A stretch of DNA of 64,000 bases from Filosporella fistucella (taxonomy: Eukaryota; Ascomycota; Leotiomycetes; Helotiales): positions 1,116,001 to 1,180,000 of the forward strand of contig JAQJZZ010000011.1 of the NCBI GenBank assembly GCA_030077755.1, in the 5' to 3' direction. A program made the translations under genes and the position numbers. The notes below the pieces were generated by a model that was given only the letters and a program-made list of their open reading frames with translations, made no database searches and was not told where the DNA came from. Shown piece after piece: positions 45,984-57,467 of the stretch (the first letter of the stretch is position 1; every line of letters starts with the position of its first letter).

Positions 45984-48504
45984 ATGGAATGGCCAAACAT
46001 TGCCGACCTTTCTATAGATCCTCCCGATCCATCACCTCAAAGTCATTGTGTTTCGAGTCGAGCAGTGACGCCAGCCGACGAAACTCATCCACCGTTTCCT
46101 GGACCAGTTGATGTTGTGATCGTTGGAGGTGGAGCATGCGGTTTGGCTGTTGCTATCCAGTAAGTGATATCCTTTTATTTGCGCTACCCTGGTCCCCGCT
46201 GAATAGAATGCTTGCTGAACTTTGCCGCACTTCAGGCTTATTGAGAGAGTCAGAAATGGAAAGGACTTCAGCACCATAGTGATGATTGAGAAGGCACAGG
46301 CAGCAGGTGTTGGTCTGGCATACTCCGAGCAATGTCAAGGCTCCATCGTGAATATGCATACAGATACAATGGGCTTGTGTCCTATTAATCCCATGCAATT
46401 CTCAGACTGGGTTCAGAGCCTCAACCCAAATCTGAGAAAAGTACCCTTTCCAACTAGATATCAGTACGGCTTGTACCTCAAGGAGCTTTTGAAGCGTGCC
46501 ACCACGGATTCAAAGGAGCTAGGCGTCGATTTTAAAGTGGTCCATAACGAAGCCACCGACCTGTACCCATCCAGTGGTGTTTTCAAGTTGGTGATGGCGG
46601 ATGGTCGCAAGATTCAGGCATATGAGGTTGTTCTTGCTCTTGGAAACTTTTGTGCCCATGTTAATGTCGACCTACGGGGTAATCCATCGTACTTTCGATG
46701 CCCCTGGCCAGTGGCAAAGTTGAATAAAATCCAGCCTCATGAGTCGGTTTTCATCATGGGTTCCCGACTCACTGCAATCGATGCTGTCAACACTCTTATA
46801 GAGTCTGGCCACATAGGACCTATTACATTCATATCTCGCAGTGGCAGACTTCCAAAAGTACAAGGACCAGCCGCGCCATACCCCCACCGATACTCCTTGT
46901 ATTCGCTGGCAAAAGAAGTTGAGGATCAGCCCGAAGGTGTATTAGTTCGGGTCATGTCAGAGGTACAAGATGAGCTGGAAGACTACATGCCGGAGGACTT
47001 TTCCGAACTTCTTGAACATGACCCTCCAGCTGTCATCATGAAGAGAGATATCGAACGTGCAGAGAAGGGGGTTATTGCTTGGCAAACAGTCATCAATGCT
47101 ACCAAACCCTTAATCGAGCGCTACTGGCACTGCTTCACGGAAGAGGAGAAAAAGTATTTTCTGATGGAGTACAACAGCATTTGGGTGACGTATCGACACG
47201 CTATCCCTCTTGAGAACGCAAGGAAGATTCTGAAACTTCTGGAGTCTGGTCAACTTCAAGTTTTGAACGGAAGTAAGGTAGATTGGAATGCAAGAGAACA
47301 AAATTTCCACATCGAGTCGAAAGGCACTAAATACGAGGCCAAGTACCTGATAGAATCTCTTGGGCAGGAATTCGATACTTCAAAGATTGAGTCTTCTCTG
47401 CTCCGAAACATCATCGCTTCTGGCCTGGTTGTTCCACATGAGAGTGGGGGTTTGAAAGTAGACTTCGAAACTTTGAAGGCCACAGAAGGCATACATATCA
47501 TAGGTTCTATGACTCGTGGCGTACACTTTTACACCACTGCCATTGACAGAAATGCAGCCCATGCTTCGAGAATTGCAGATAGTATTTGTGGTATTCCTTA
47601 CCGACGACCCCTTCATATCGGCTTCTTTGTTGGCAACGACATCTTCTCACAACTCATGTTGGCTAAAATTGTCCCAAAGCTACTTGCGCTAGGACACCTT
47701 CCTTTCATATTCCTGCCAGATGATAAGACCAATGCTATCAAGAGACCATTCGCTTTGCGAGAACTGGCATTTTGGGAGCGAGTTGTCCTCCAAGAACATG
47801 TCATCCCGTTCCTGGGAACTTCCCCTAGTGATCGTGATGCTTTGAAGACATTCCAGCAGATGGAAGCTGAATACGGCATTCTGGTTGAAAGCATTGCTGA
47901 CATCAACGGACCCCATCTTCACAGCAGAGTCGAAGACAACTATCTTGACCTGGGTATCTCATTGCGTTGCTATCAGAAGTTTGGTCGCTCAATCATTGAG
48001 GCTTTCTCGCATAACAATGGTGAACTACTGAATCTGCACCCTGGAATCCTCCCTCAGTATCGTGGAGTGATAACCATGATTCGGAGTATGATGAACGGAG
48101 ATAAAGACTTTGGTTACTCCCTTCACCATATCGACCAAAGATTTGATTCCGGAGAAGTCATCGACATACGCAAGAAGCCCATTGACTATAACAAGACAGT
48201 GCTGGCCAATATGGAGGACAAGTGGGAAATGGGTGTTGATATGGTTCTTAATGCTATCGAAACCTTTGCGCGTGGCGGCGACCTGCACGAGGACGAGATT
48301 CCCCAAGATGAAAAAGCAAGCAACTATTACAGCTTCCCAAGGGAAAAGGAGCTCCAAATCTGCGAGGAAAAAGGCATTAAGTTTGTGGATAGACAAGAGA
48401 TGACAGAATTTTTTGTGTCATGCTTTAGAGACGAGGGAAACAAGATGGCTTTGAAAAAAGTTATTGAGGACTCAGCTGATGCTTGGTATGCCGAGAATGC
48501 TTAG
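45984..48504 (+). CDS. fusion of FAD/NAD(P)-binding oxidoreductase (NAD_binding_9 type) with a formyltransferase
   Basis: Exons 45984-46159 and 46236-48504 join over a 76-nt intron (GTAAGT donor, GCTGAAC branch). Product 814 aa with two enzyme halves. Residues ~42-510 are an FAD/NAD(P)-binding oxidoreductase: dinucleotide motif VIVGGGACGLAVA (45-57), then GVGLAYS, NMHTDTM and a second nucleotide site FIMGSRLTAIDAVNTL. This matches the NAD_binding_9 type. Residues ~515-814 are a formyltransferase of the methionyl-tRNA formyltransferase fold. Its catalytic residues are present: Asn658 and His660 in NLHPGILPQYRG and Asp696 in RFDSGEV. Both halves look competent. A hydroxylation or oxidation followed by N-formylation of an amine is the natural reading, but the substrate is unknown. 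The gene sits 475 bp upstream of the dehydroquinase gene on the same strand, which may or may not be meaningful. I know no named enzyme with this layout in fungi. Confidence 0.88.
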
Positions 48505-48979
48505 GAATTATTGAGAGATCGTGGTCGTGGTGATCGTCGTCCAGCTTCTGGTCTTTCTGCTCTTGTGTTATCCGGAGGCTGGTAAGGTTCTTCACCCGTT
48601 GAGCTGATCATACACACTGTGGTGTCAGGATTTCTAGAAGCACAAACACATAAAAATGCTAGTATCTTACTAGATAATTCAATATAACGTAATTCACGAC
48701 ATATGGGCGTGGCATTTCATGGCATCAAATGAAACAGTCTCGACAGTTCATTCAAGGCTAAACCTTCATCCGCCAGCCCCACAATTTTCTCTTTCTAACG
48801 TCGACCTTCAGTTCTACATCCGGGGAAGCAAAGCAATAGCAATGTAGCGCCCTAAAGCGGGGACGGAGACGATTTATTATTCTACAGTTTGATATTCTGA
48901 CTGACTGCCTTTTTCTAATTTCCAGAATAGCATCCCAAAACCTAACCCACGTTCGAGATCTCCCCCAAGATACAACATC
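48505..48979. other. spacer between the fusion gene and the dehydroquinase gene
   Basis: 3' region of the fusion gene and the dehydroquinase promoter. No gene and no complete QA-activator-like GGATAA...TTATCC site seen. Confidence 0.5.
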
Positions 48980-49444
48980 ATGCCTGCAAAGAAAATACTC
49001 GTCCTGAACGGCCCCAACCTCAATCTCTTGGGCACACGCGAACCGCATATATATGGCAGCGACACACTTGCTGATGTCCAGCAACGAGCTGTTGCGCAAG
49101 CCTCCTCGGCCGGTGCCTCTCTTCTCTTCTTCCAGACAAACCACGAAGGGGCGCTCGTCGATCGAATCCAGGAAGCACGAACAGAGGGCATCGATGCCAT
49201 TGTTATAAATCCTGCAGCATTCACACATTATAGCATAGCCATGCGAGATGCGCTGCTTGCAGTGGATATACCATTTGTGGAGGTACATATCAGCAATATA
49301 CATGCGAGAGAGGAATGGAGGCACAAAAGTTGGCTGAGTGACAAGGCCGTGGCTGTGATCTGTGGACTGGGGACTTTTGGATACAAGGCCGCTATAGAAT
49401 ACTGCTTGGAACACTTGAAGACGAAGGATGATGCAAAAGTGTGA
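48980..49444 (+). CDS. qutE: type II 3-dehydroquinate dehydratase, quinate-catabolic
   Basis: Converts 3-dehydroquinate to 3-dehydroshikimate in the cytosol. Single exon, 154 aa, the usual size for the small dodecameric type II enzyme. The N-terminus [17 protein letters not shown] holds the active-site Arg and Tyr. [13 protein letters not shown] carries the conserved residues of the second active-site block. Fungal biosynthetic dehydroquinase is a type I domain of the AROM protein, so a free type II enzyme points to quinate catabolism (qa-2/qutE). The gene is convergent with the quinate dehydrogenase gene, with 99 bp between the coding ends. Confidence 0.95.
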   Translation: MPAKKILVLNGPNLNLLGTREPHIYGSDTLADVQQRAVAQASSAGASLLFFQTNHEGALVDRIQEARTEGIDAIVINPAAFTHYSIAMRDALLAVDIPFVEVHISNIHAREEWRHKSWLSDKAVAVICGLGTFGYKAAIEYCLEHLKTKDDAKV

Positions 49445-49543
49445 AAGTTTCGAAATGGATAGAATTCATTCAGGGTACATTTTGCTCACATTCATGTTTA
49501 TGCAATTACATGTATATATGTACAAACTATCAACGTGTCCAAA

Positions 49544-50485
49544 CTATCTCTGATGAGCCGCTAATGCGGTAGCAATAGCTTGATGGACTTGCTTTGTAGG
49601 GAGATCCGCAAGACCTTTACCTGTCCAATGCCTATCCTGCTCGAGTCCTTGGTATATCATTGCCTCTGTGCCCAAAATGATTTGCCAGCCATTCTTTTCT
49701 GCGATCTCAGCAATTTCAGTGTAGGGTGTAGGATGGTAACACATTTCCAAAATGGCACCCTTATCTTCTTTCTGCAAGAATGTCTCAATAACTCCTCGTG
49801 CCTCAATTTCCGCCGCTGTCTTTGGTGGAAAGTTGGGAATGCAGGACACGATTGCACCCGGCGCTCCTAGGCTTTCCGCTTGCTCAACAGTCTTGACATG
49901 GACCAGAGAATCTCCGAATCCAGCTTTCCTGCAGTCTAATAGTACAGCCTCCACTTCAGCGATATCTCGGTTCACAATATATATTGTGCTCGAGCCAATC
50001 CATTTCTGCAAAGCATATACAGCAGAACGACATGCTCCTCCGCCCCCAATAACCAGACCAGGCCTTCCACGGTAAAGGTCTTTGGTCGCTCCCGCTGGAA
50101 GGTTCTGCAGGAAGGCATCTCGAACACCGAAACAATCGGTATTCGTACCACACATGATTCGCTTTCCGTCTTTCTCTTTGAAGAAGATAGTATTGCAAGC
50201 TCCAATATCTTTGCCTTCTTGCGTAACCTCGTCCAAATGTGGAATTATGGCTACCTTATGCGGCATCGTGACTGAGGCACCATAGAATTTTGGATCTTTT
50301 GTCAGACCGAGAAAATGTTGTACATCGATAGAATCGAGTGGAATCTGAGACCATTTGAGACCAAGATTATCATATACAGTTTGGTGAAGGAGTGGTGAAA
50401 GAGAATGAGCAATTGGGTGGCCGAAAAGGTAATTGACACCTTCCAGGTGGGAGGTATCCGGAAGTGCGATGTTTGGAGAGGCCAT
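49544..50485 (-). CDS. qutB: quinate/shikimate dehydrogenase, catabolic
   Basis: Oxidises quinate to 3-dehydroquinate, or shikimate to 3-dehydroshikimate, with NAD(P). Single exon, 313 aa. The substrate motif HSLSPLLHQ is intact, as are VTMPHK with the catalytic Lys and GTNTD with the catalytic Asp. The Rossmann motif GGGGACRSA is followed by VNRD. Placement next to dehydroquinase and dehydroshikimate dehydratase genes supports the quinate-pathway role (qa-3/qutB). It shares a 609-bp divergent promoter region with the dehydratase gene. The specificity between quinate and shikimate cannot be decided by reading. Confidence 0.92.
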   Translation of the reverse strand: MASPNIALPDTSHLEGVNYLFGHPIAHSLSPLLHQTVYDNLGLKWSQIPLDSIDVQHFLGLTKDPKFYGASVTMPHKVAIIPHLDEVTQEGKDIGACNTIFFKEKDGKRIMCGTNTDCFGVRDAFLQNLPAGATKDLYRGRPGLVIGGGGACRSAVYALQKWIGSSTIYIVNRDIAEVEAVLLDCRKAGFGDSLVHVKTVEQAESLGAPGAIVSCIPNFPPKTAAEIEARGVIETFLQKEDKGAILEMCYHPTPYTEIAEIAEKNGWQIILGTEAMIYQGLEQDRHWTGKGLADLPTKQVHQAIATALAAHQR

Positions 50486-51094
50486 ATTGAATATCGCTTG
50501 TTGTTTTAGTAATTGATGCCGAGAGTAATGTCAGTATTTCAATGAAATTGAAATGTATATGAAGTTTCAACTCCGAGCTTTGAATCTGAAGAGCTCCTAT
50601 TTATTGCGAAAGTTTGTTTCCGTCTCAATAAGCAAAGCGTCAAAACCACACAAGAAACTTATAATTCTTGGCCAAAAGAGTTCCAGAGCAATGCGTCTGT
50701 CACCAAGACGGTATCCGGGCCAAATAATGATTACTCCTACAATTTTTTTGCGGTTGTACCCCTCAACTCTGTAATGTGGGGTAACGGGAGGCTAAAGTTT
50801 CACCCGCTTCTTCTGAATCTTTATCCGACCCCCGCGATCCAATGACATGGCTCTATCTTCTCTTCACTCGCAGACTCCTCCACATGATCTCATGGCAAGT
50901 GCTCATGATTGCACAGGCCAACTCACAGGTTCGTGATTCGAGGGGCAATTATGGATGCCAACGGCTTCTTGGAGGGCTGGCATAACTAGGTATCTTGTTG
51001 TGGTGGGTCAAATTTACTACTCCACGTTATTCACTTGTATTATTACAGAAACAGTCAGCCACTACCAGAGCATCTATGTGCAGAAATACAAACC
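50486..51094. promoter_or_regulatory. divergent promoter region of quinate dehydrogenase and dehydroshikimate dehydratase
   Basis: 609 bp separate two start codons that point away from each other. A TTATCC half-site occurs at about 50821. I did not find a full palindromic activator site. Confidence 0.45.
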
Positions 51095-52126
51095 ATGTCG
51101 TGGAAGCCAGCTATAGCCTCAATGTCCCTCGGACGAGCATGGGTCCACAAACTTCCATACAAGCTAGACCAGGCACAGGCGATAGGGTTTGAAGGAATTG
51201 AGGTATTCTATGAAGACGTGGAGTATCTTGCATGAGAAGAAAACAACTTATCTGTGGACGAGAATCCGTCCCCTGACGCACAGATAGGGGCAGCTCATAC
51301 CATACGGAAACTATGTGACGAAAGACAACTTACCGTCATTGGGCTGCAGCCATTCATGCATTACGAAGGACTATTGGACCGAGAAGAACATGAACGACGA
51401 ATCGAGAAAATGAAGCTATGGTTCAAGCTGGCGAAAATTTTGAAGACTGATATCATACAAATTCCTGCCAGCTTCCTCAGCAAGGACAAGATCACTGGAG
51501 ATCTGGACGTAGTCGTTGGCGATCTGAGGAAAGTAGCAGATATGGGGCTAGCAGAAACACCACCGCTAAAATTCGCATACGAGAACCTCTGCTGGAGTAC
51601 ATATTTTGATACCTGGGAGAAAGGATGGGATATTGTGGAAAGAGTCGATCGGCCAAATTTTGGTCTTTGTTTGGACACTTACAACATTGCGGGCAGAATC
51701 TATGGCGACCCAGCATCTCCTACTGGCAAAACACTGCATGCGGAGGAGGACTTGAAACAAAGCCTGGAAGAAATTGTAAAGACAATTGATGTCAATAAGG
51801 TATTTTACATTCAAGTTGTGGATGCAGAGAAGATGCGCAGTCCACTTGTAGAAGGTCATGCTTTTTACGACCCTTCACAGCCAGCTAGAATGAGTTGGTC
51901 ACGGAATGCGAGACTCTTTGCTTTTGAAGATGGTGGCTACCTCCCAATTATGGATGTATTACGGGCTATAGTCGAAGGATTGGGATATCGGGGATGGGTG
52001 AGTATGGAGCTGTTTTCCAGAAGCATGGCGGTATCAGGTGATGAAGTGCCTAAAGAACATGCAAGACGCGCACGCCTAGCGTGGGACCAGATTCACAAGG
52101 AGATGCAATCGTGGAGCATGAAGTGA
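51095..52126 (+). pseudogene. qutC: 3-dehydroshikimate dehydratase with one in-frame TGA
   Basis: Would convert 3-dehydroshikimate to protocatechuate (qa-4/qutC). The frame opens at the ATG at 51095 and runs to a TAG-free end at 52126, 343 codons in all. Codon 47 (51233-51235) is TGA. Everything after it is intact: GLQPFMHYEGL, then the metal-ligand regions FAYENLCW (Glu), LCLDTYNIAG (Asp), YIQVVDAE (Gln) and VSMELFSRS (Glu). No plausible intron removes the TGA, since the nearest donor-acceptor pairs would be under 20 nt apart or break the frame. No ATG lies between the stop and the MHYEG region, so restart would lose part of the barrel. Length and sequence otherwise match the family. A recent nonsense mutation is most likely. 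Sequencing error or stop-codon readthrough are alternatives. Confidence 0.85.
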
Positions 52127-52812
52127 CATGGTTAGAGGTGGGATGTAGCCATCTGGAGATGGAAAATATGGAAATCTAGTAATTCGAAAGTTTGTCTATA
52201 AGTTCATGGCTCCTACAAGCAACTGCGAGTAAGTGGTACCCCAGGGAACATTGTCCAGATAAACTTCTTGGTGTGATGTGTGGCCTATCTAAACACAGCA
52301 GTGAAAGATAGGCACTGCCTTTCTATTTACCTATCAATAAACAGATGGTCTCGTATACCGGTAATTATGTCGCGTCTACAAATTCTTGCATAGAACTGAA
52401 GCCAAAGCGTGGACCTGGCGGGGAATATGTTACCTGGTTGCTGTCAAGCCAGCCACTTGCTTCAATCACTTGCAGGGGCCATATTTTATTAGTTATCTTA
52501 TTTGCCTATTCCTATTAACTCTCCCACCACATTCATAAATGAAAACTTTATGTTTTGACCACACCATCTTTAATACGGCCCTCCATGATACATGTCCCAA
52601 AGTCTCCATTGTTCAGTGTCTTCCTGAGGCTATACGTGGAAGGGCCTGAGCGCTGGAATACCCCAAAATATTGCACATTATTACCCCTCCCGCGATCTTC
52701 TCACGAAAGGGTAATCCTTCCTCCCAGGTCTGTGATCAGGCAAAAATCGATACCTGCTTCGGTTGTCAACTTCTGTCGATGACCTTCGCTAGGATCTGGG
52801 GGTTCTTACGAC
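52127..52812. other. convergent spacer
   Basis: 3' regions of the dehydratase gene and the RRM-protein gene. Nothing else supported. Confidence 0.6.
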
Positions 52813-55800
52813 TTACGACTTTGATCGTGCTTGATAGGTTCGTGGCACAGCCACCTTGGGGGTAACCTTGGTATTCTTCTTGACCTCCATGATGCTCTCA
52901 GTTGAAGAAGGCATGGTCTGAAGTTGTACGGAAGCTGCGTTGAGGCCTTCCATATTGGATGGTGGAGATCTGGGAAGACCAAGGGCTGGCCACTCATTTT
53001 CATTCATCTCGGGAGATAGGATGATGGGTTGTGAAGATTTGGGAGTTGCTGGCTTCTGAGAAGATTGCTCAATTTCATGGTGCTTTGAGCTCTCAGAGGC
53101 GACATCCTGTGGTGCCATGGTACTGGAGGATTTTCTGCTCTTCGAATCAGCCTTTCTCGTAGACCTATTGTTGGCTACAATTGGCTTGATCTGTTTGCTC
53201 TGCTTGTGTGGAGTATCGGAGGCCTCGCCAGTGGACACAACTGATTTGTTTTCGGTGAGTATAACAGTCCCATCGGCACCCATATTAGTGCTTGGGCGAT
53301 CTGAAGCACGGTTATTGTTGGCATTGTTCCGGTGAACCTTCTTCTTAGTCTTTTGCGTCGATAAGTCGCTGGGGACGCTTTGGATACGAGCAGAAGCCAC
53401 ACTAAAAGAGGTTATGGTGCTCTTATGTACTGTGAGATCCTCAATATCATGTGGAATAGACATGCTCTCGGAAGAGGAAACGTCTGTGATGAAGGATGAA
53501 TTGCCAGAAAAGCTCCCATCAGTATCCGGCTTTGCAGAATGCTGATGCTTCTTGTTTTTCTTCTTTTGATTTGACTGCTTCTTACTTTTAGCTTTTCTCG
53601 AATTGACGTTAGATTTGTCAATAGGAGCACCGTTCTCCTTGGTTGCAGCGGAACAGGCGTCATTCTGGGTCTCATTTCTCAACTCGCTGACAGCGGTCTG
53701 CATCGGCTTCTTTCCTGAATCGTTCCTTGTGTGGCCGAGGTTCTTCCGATCTCCATTCTGAGGGAGATTCTTGCGAGGGCTCATGGGGAGATTTTCTTTC
53801 TGACCTGCAGCTACTGCAAACATGCCCTCAATTCCTTTTCTTTTAAATGCATCCTCAACTGCCGTAGTCTCATTGCGTTGTTTACCATTGTGGTGAGGGA
53901 TGTTCTCGATGGCAGATAGTGGTGTATGCGATGGTCGACTCAAAGGACGAAGCTGGTCTTGCATCGAACGCTGATCACGCAACTCCTCTCCGCTAGCGAA
54001 GACTTGAGCCCGACGAGGTAGGCTTTGATATGAGGATTGTCTGGTGTGATATCCTTCGCCAGATCCAGAATTATAACGTCGAATTGACCCACGGCGAGAA
54101 TTAGCTCCATTTCTAGGTTCATAATCAATTGAGCCTTGGTAAAAGGGGCGATTGCTGCTATAATTACTGTGCTGGCTGGCGAGACTTCCAGTTCGTGGTC
54201 TAGATGAAGGAACGCGAACTTTCAACATGTTATGGTAGCTGAAGAAACCGTTCCAGCGCTTGATAGCACGCTCGACCGAGGTTTCATCATCAAAGACAAC
54301 AAATGTCTGACCAGAAGGTGCATAAACGTAACTGATCGTATCGACTGATCCGCATTGAGACATCATCTGCTTGAGCTCATGACTCTCAAAAAGTCTAGCA
54401 TCAACTCCAGAAACGAAGACTGTGCGAGGAGTGGACAGCTCATGATTGAGCTTGTGAACTGTTCCTTTGTAATAGAAAGTCACAGATCCGTTAGAAGCCT
54501 GGTGTGCCATAACGCCGTACCCATCTACAAAGTCCTTCACCTCAGACACAATACCACGCCTATTATATGAACCTGATGAGCTTCTGGGGGTAATGTGCAA
54601 TCCGTTACCGGAGTAGAAACCTGAATTAGGTCTCTCTCCGTTATTGAATGGCTTCAGAGGGAGAGATTTATCAGTCTTGCCCCAACCGGGGTTGTGTGAA
54701 TATGATGGATCTGACACTAAACGATGCGGAGGGCTACGTTGTCTGTAGCGCGATGGCGTTTGTTGACTGTCCAGCACGTACACTGGATCGATTTGCTGTT
54801 GTTTCGATGGTGTGGGTCCTCTTGAATTGGTAGTGGAGCGTCGAAGACGAAATGTACTGCCATTGTTGGCTCTATTTTGTTTCGAATATTCACGTCCATC
54901 TTGGTACGTATCAGTCGACCATCCTCGAGGTCTCTGTGGATCGAAGCGCTTCTCTGGTGTTGGATTGGCTAGGCGTGGACGCTGAGTTTTAATGGAATTG
55001 TCATAATCTTGATATTGGCGTGGTGCGTCTGGAAAGAGATTAGCAAGATACTCGTCACAGAAAAAAACCAAACTCACATGGGGGCATTTCCTGGGCAGGC
55101 ATTGAAGAAGGGTGGATTGGAACAGCCCAGGTAGTTTGTGTAGCTGGGTTGAAGCCGTATCCTGAAAGGTATGGGCGTGGTGGTCTCGATCTGATGAGTT
55201 CTCCACGATATGTCTCTAACATGATTCGGAGGAAAGCGAGTTCGTTTGGGAGCAATTTCTTGAGGTAATTCTGATCGTCGGAGCTGGAGAAGCCAATGTC
55301 CAGTGGGATGTCAGGACGCAAGCCGAGAATGTAATTCTCGTGGCTAGCAACCCAAGACTTGGCATAATCGGCAATCTGGCTCTGCGCGAGTTTGTTCTTA
55401 TCTACGTTGGAATGTTAGCATTCATTTGCAATTGAAGATGAGCTACAGCTAATGTGCCCACTATGTGCTACTTACATGCAATGCGGTGAAGAACATAGAA
55501 GCAGAACGCGGTGCCCTCGACCCAAAGGTCAACTGCATCAAAGTAGTGATAGAGATCCTTCCAGTTACTTGGGCCTACATCAATGCTTCTGACTACCTCA
55601 GGAAATCGTGATTCCAGGTATTCAATTTTGCCATCCATGTCGACGATAATATCGGACCGAACGATGGGCGCTGGACGAGACTCCTTGGGACCAAGATCTC
55701 GAATGGGAGTGCTCTGCAACTTGGTCGAGAAGAGAGCAGGTGCGCTGACGGGGATATCCGTAAAGAAGAAGTCTGGCATTGGAGGAGCAAGTGGAATGGC

Positions 55801-56056
55801 AAATGCATTGTTAGCCATGTTAGTTGCAGAGGAAGCTGAAATCAGGAAAGTCAGTGGAAGGACAAATGGCTGGGAAGATAATTGAACACTTACGTGGACT
55901 CGCACTCTTCCAAGCAACAGTGCTACCACTGCTACTGTAGCTGGAATCGTGAGAAAACGACTCAGGAGGGGGTTGATGATAGCCGACGAACTGCTCAGCC
56001 TCCAAGATTGGAGTGAGAGGCTTGGTAGTAGTGGGGTAAGGAATCGGAAGAGACAT
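52813..56056 (-). CDS. large disordered protein with one RNA-recognition motif
   Basis: Probably binds RNA; specific role unknown. Four exons: 56056-55894, 55835-55476, 55401-55078 and 55028-52813, with 58-, 74- and 49-nt introns in consistent phase. Product about 1020 aa. The N-terminal ~280 residues include a compact, probably structured region (GPSNWKDLYHYFDAVDLWVEG...). The middle is Arg/Ser/Gln-rich. An RRM is visible at about residues 482-556: RTVFVSGVD as RNP2-like strand, and GQTFVVFDDETSVERAIKRWNG as RNP1-like strand. The rest is low-complexity with a Lys-rich run (KKQSNQKKKNKKHQH) and a short C-terminal ENEWPALGLP motif. I do not recognise the family. Further introns within the last long exon are not excluded. 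Confidence 0.8.
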
Positions 56057-56925
56057 CGTGGAACAAGCAATTGACTGCAAGCACGGATGCAGGCAAAGGC
56101 AAAAGGGAAAGGAAAGAGCGAAGGGATGTAAGGTTGTAACAGGGGTAGATGGTTGAGGTTTGAGGTTTGAAGTTGTGTAGTATGATTGATGGTGGGAAGG
56201 AAAAGAAAAGAAGGTCAGATGGGAAAGAGGTTGAAGGGTTGTTGGCGCGTCTCAAAATTTTCAATACCTGTGGTGAATTGGGACGATAACTCCATGCTAT
56301 TAAAGAGGAACAACAAAGTCGAACTTATGATCCCACTAATTTGAACCCCAAGCCTTAGCAAAAATTGGGCAACTCGTGCCTTCCTCTCAAATGTCCATTT
56401 TCAGAACGACCTTACGCGTCATAATAATTTCTGGGAAGGCTGCAGTGACGACCTGTCAAAGCAGCCGACTTTAATCGTGGCATCACATTATGAGGAGTCT
56501 CTATTCAACCCAACTATGAGACGAATAGGAACTCAGATACTCTACAACAGCTTAATGAGGGTACTGGCTCACTAGTGGATCCATACAGGGTTATCATTTT
56601 GCTAACAGTATGAGAATGACTCTTTCAGTAACTATACTTGGGCACAATCTTGCAAGCCCAATTCGACGTGAGCTTAGAAGAGGTTTTCTCATAGCCTATC
56701 AGAGCATCATGATTAGACCCTGCGACTAGCTATACTGCAGGAGCAGTTACGAAAAGCTAAGAACGACAACATTTCGACACTCAAAGTGCATTGATCCGAA
56801 TCGTCTCAAAACTTGCTTGCTTCAACAGATGGGTAGTGGTGACTTTCTTTTTTTTTTAACGCGATTTAGCTGCAATCATCTTGATGCAATCGCTTAATGC
56901 TTTTGTACAAGAATTACAGACGAAT
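56057..56925. other. intergenic spacer
   Basis: 5' region of the RRM-protein gene and 3' region of FMP46. A 12-nt T-run near 56848. No gene supported. Confidence 0.5.
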
Positions 56926-57467
56926 TTACGACTTAGGTAAAGATTCGACCATTTTCAATATCTCAGACTCATTGTCTCCGACTACTGCTCTCCCATTTGA
57001 CCAATCCACGATCTTGAATCTGTCAGTTGGATTTGAACTCTATGCACTCCACATTACATACCACAGGTCTCTGAAAACTATCTCCACTCTGCTTCAACTT
57101 TCTCAACGCATCTGGTTCATCCCTCGCACCCTTGATAAGGGATCCTACTTTCTCTACCCCGATGTATTCCAAAATGCTGTGGAATTGGTCCTCAGTCGGT
57201 GGTGCTTCAGTGACTTCAAGCTCAAATTCCTGCCTTTTAGGTTTCGATTGTGTTGAATGGTCACTGACTTGATCTTCAGTAGCACGTTCAGAAACGTTGG
57301 CAGAAATCTGCTTCAAAAGCGTGTGGGCGCGGAGGGATGCTGCGGAGCTCGGTTTCGAGAAAAGGGTGATAACATCGAGGGTTTTGTGCTGTGCGAAGGA
57401 AATTAGTCAGTGGAAAGAAAGTAGTACATGCGATTCTAGGACTCTCTTTACTTACAAATCGAAACAT
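56926..57467 (-). CDS. FMP46: DUF1687 / FMP46-like mitochondrial thioredoxin-fold protein
   Basis: Putative mitochondrial redox protein of unknown function. Three exons: 57467-57456 (four codons, MFRF), 57388-57062 and 57012-56926, with introns of 67 and 49 nt. Product 141 aa. After splicing it begins MFRFHKTLDVITLFSKPSS and ends with VIVDWSNGRAVVGDNESEILKMVESL, the typical last strand and helix of this family. The assembled protein contains no cysteine at all, so a thiol redox role is unlikely for this copy. The two outer exons are short and their boundaries rest on good GT-AG and branch signals (CACTGACTAAT). Confidence 0.87.

Noticed and set aside
45984..48504. Fusion protein as an ornithine/lysine N-hydroxylase of siderophore synthesis
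   Set aside because: The oxidoreductase half matches the NAD_binding_9 type rather than the SidA-type hydroxylase, and no NRPS or transporter gene is present in the window.
48505..51094. QA-activator binding sites (GGRTAA-type palindromes) in the quinate cluster
   Set aside because: Only isolated half-sites such as TTATCC were seen. No full palindrome found by eye.
51207..51260. Intron removing the TGA in the dehydratase gene
   Set aside because: Possible GT...AG pairs around the stop are far shorter than the smallest intron here (43 nt) or break the frame and remove conserved residues.
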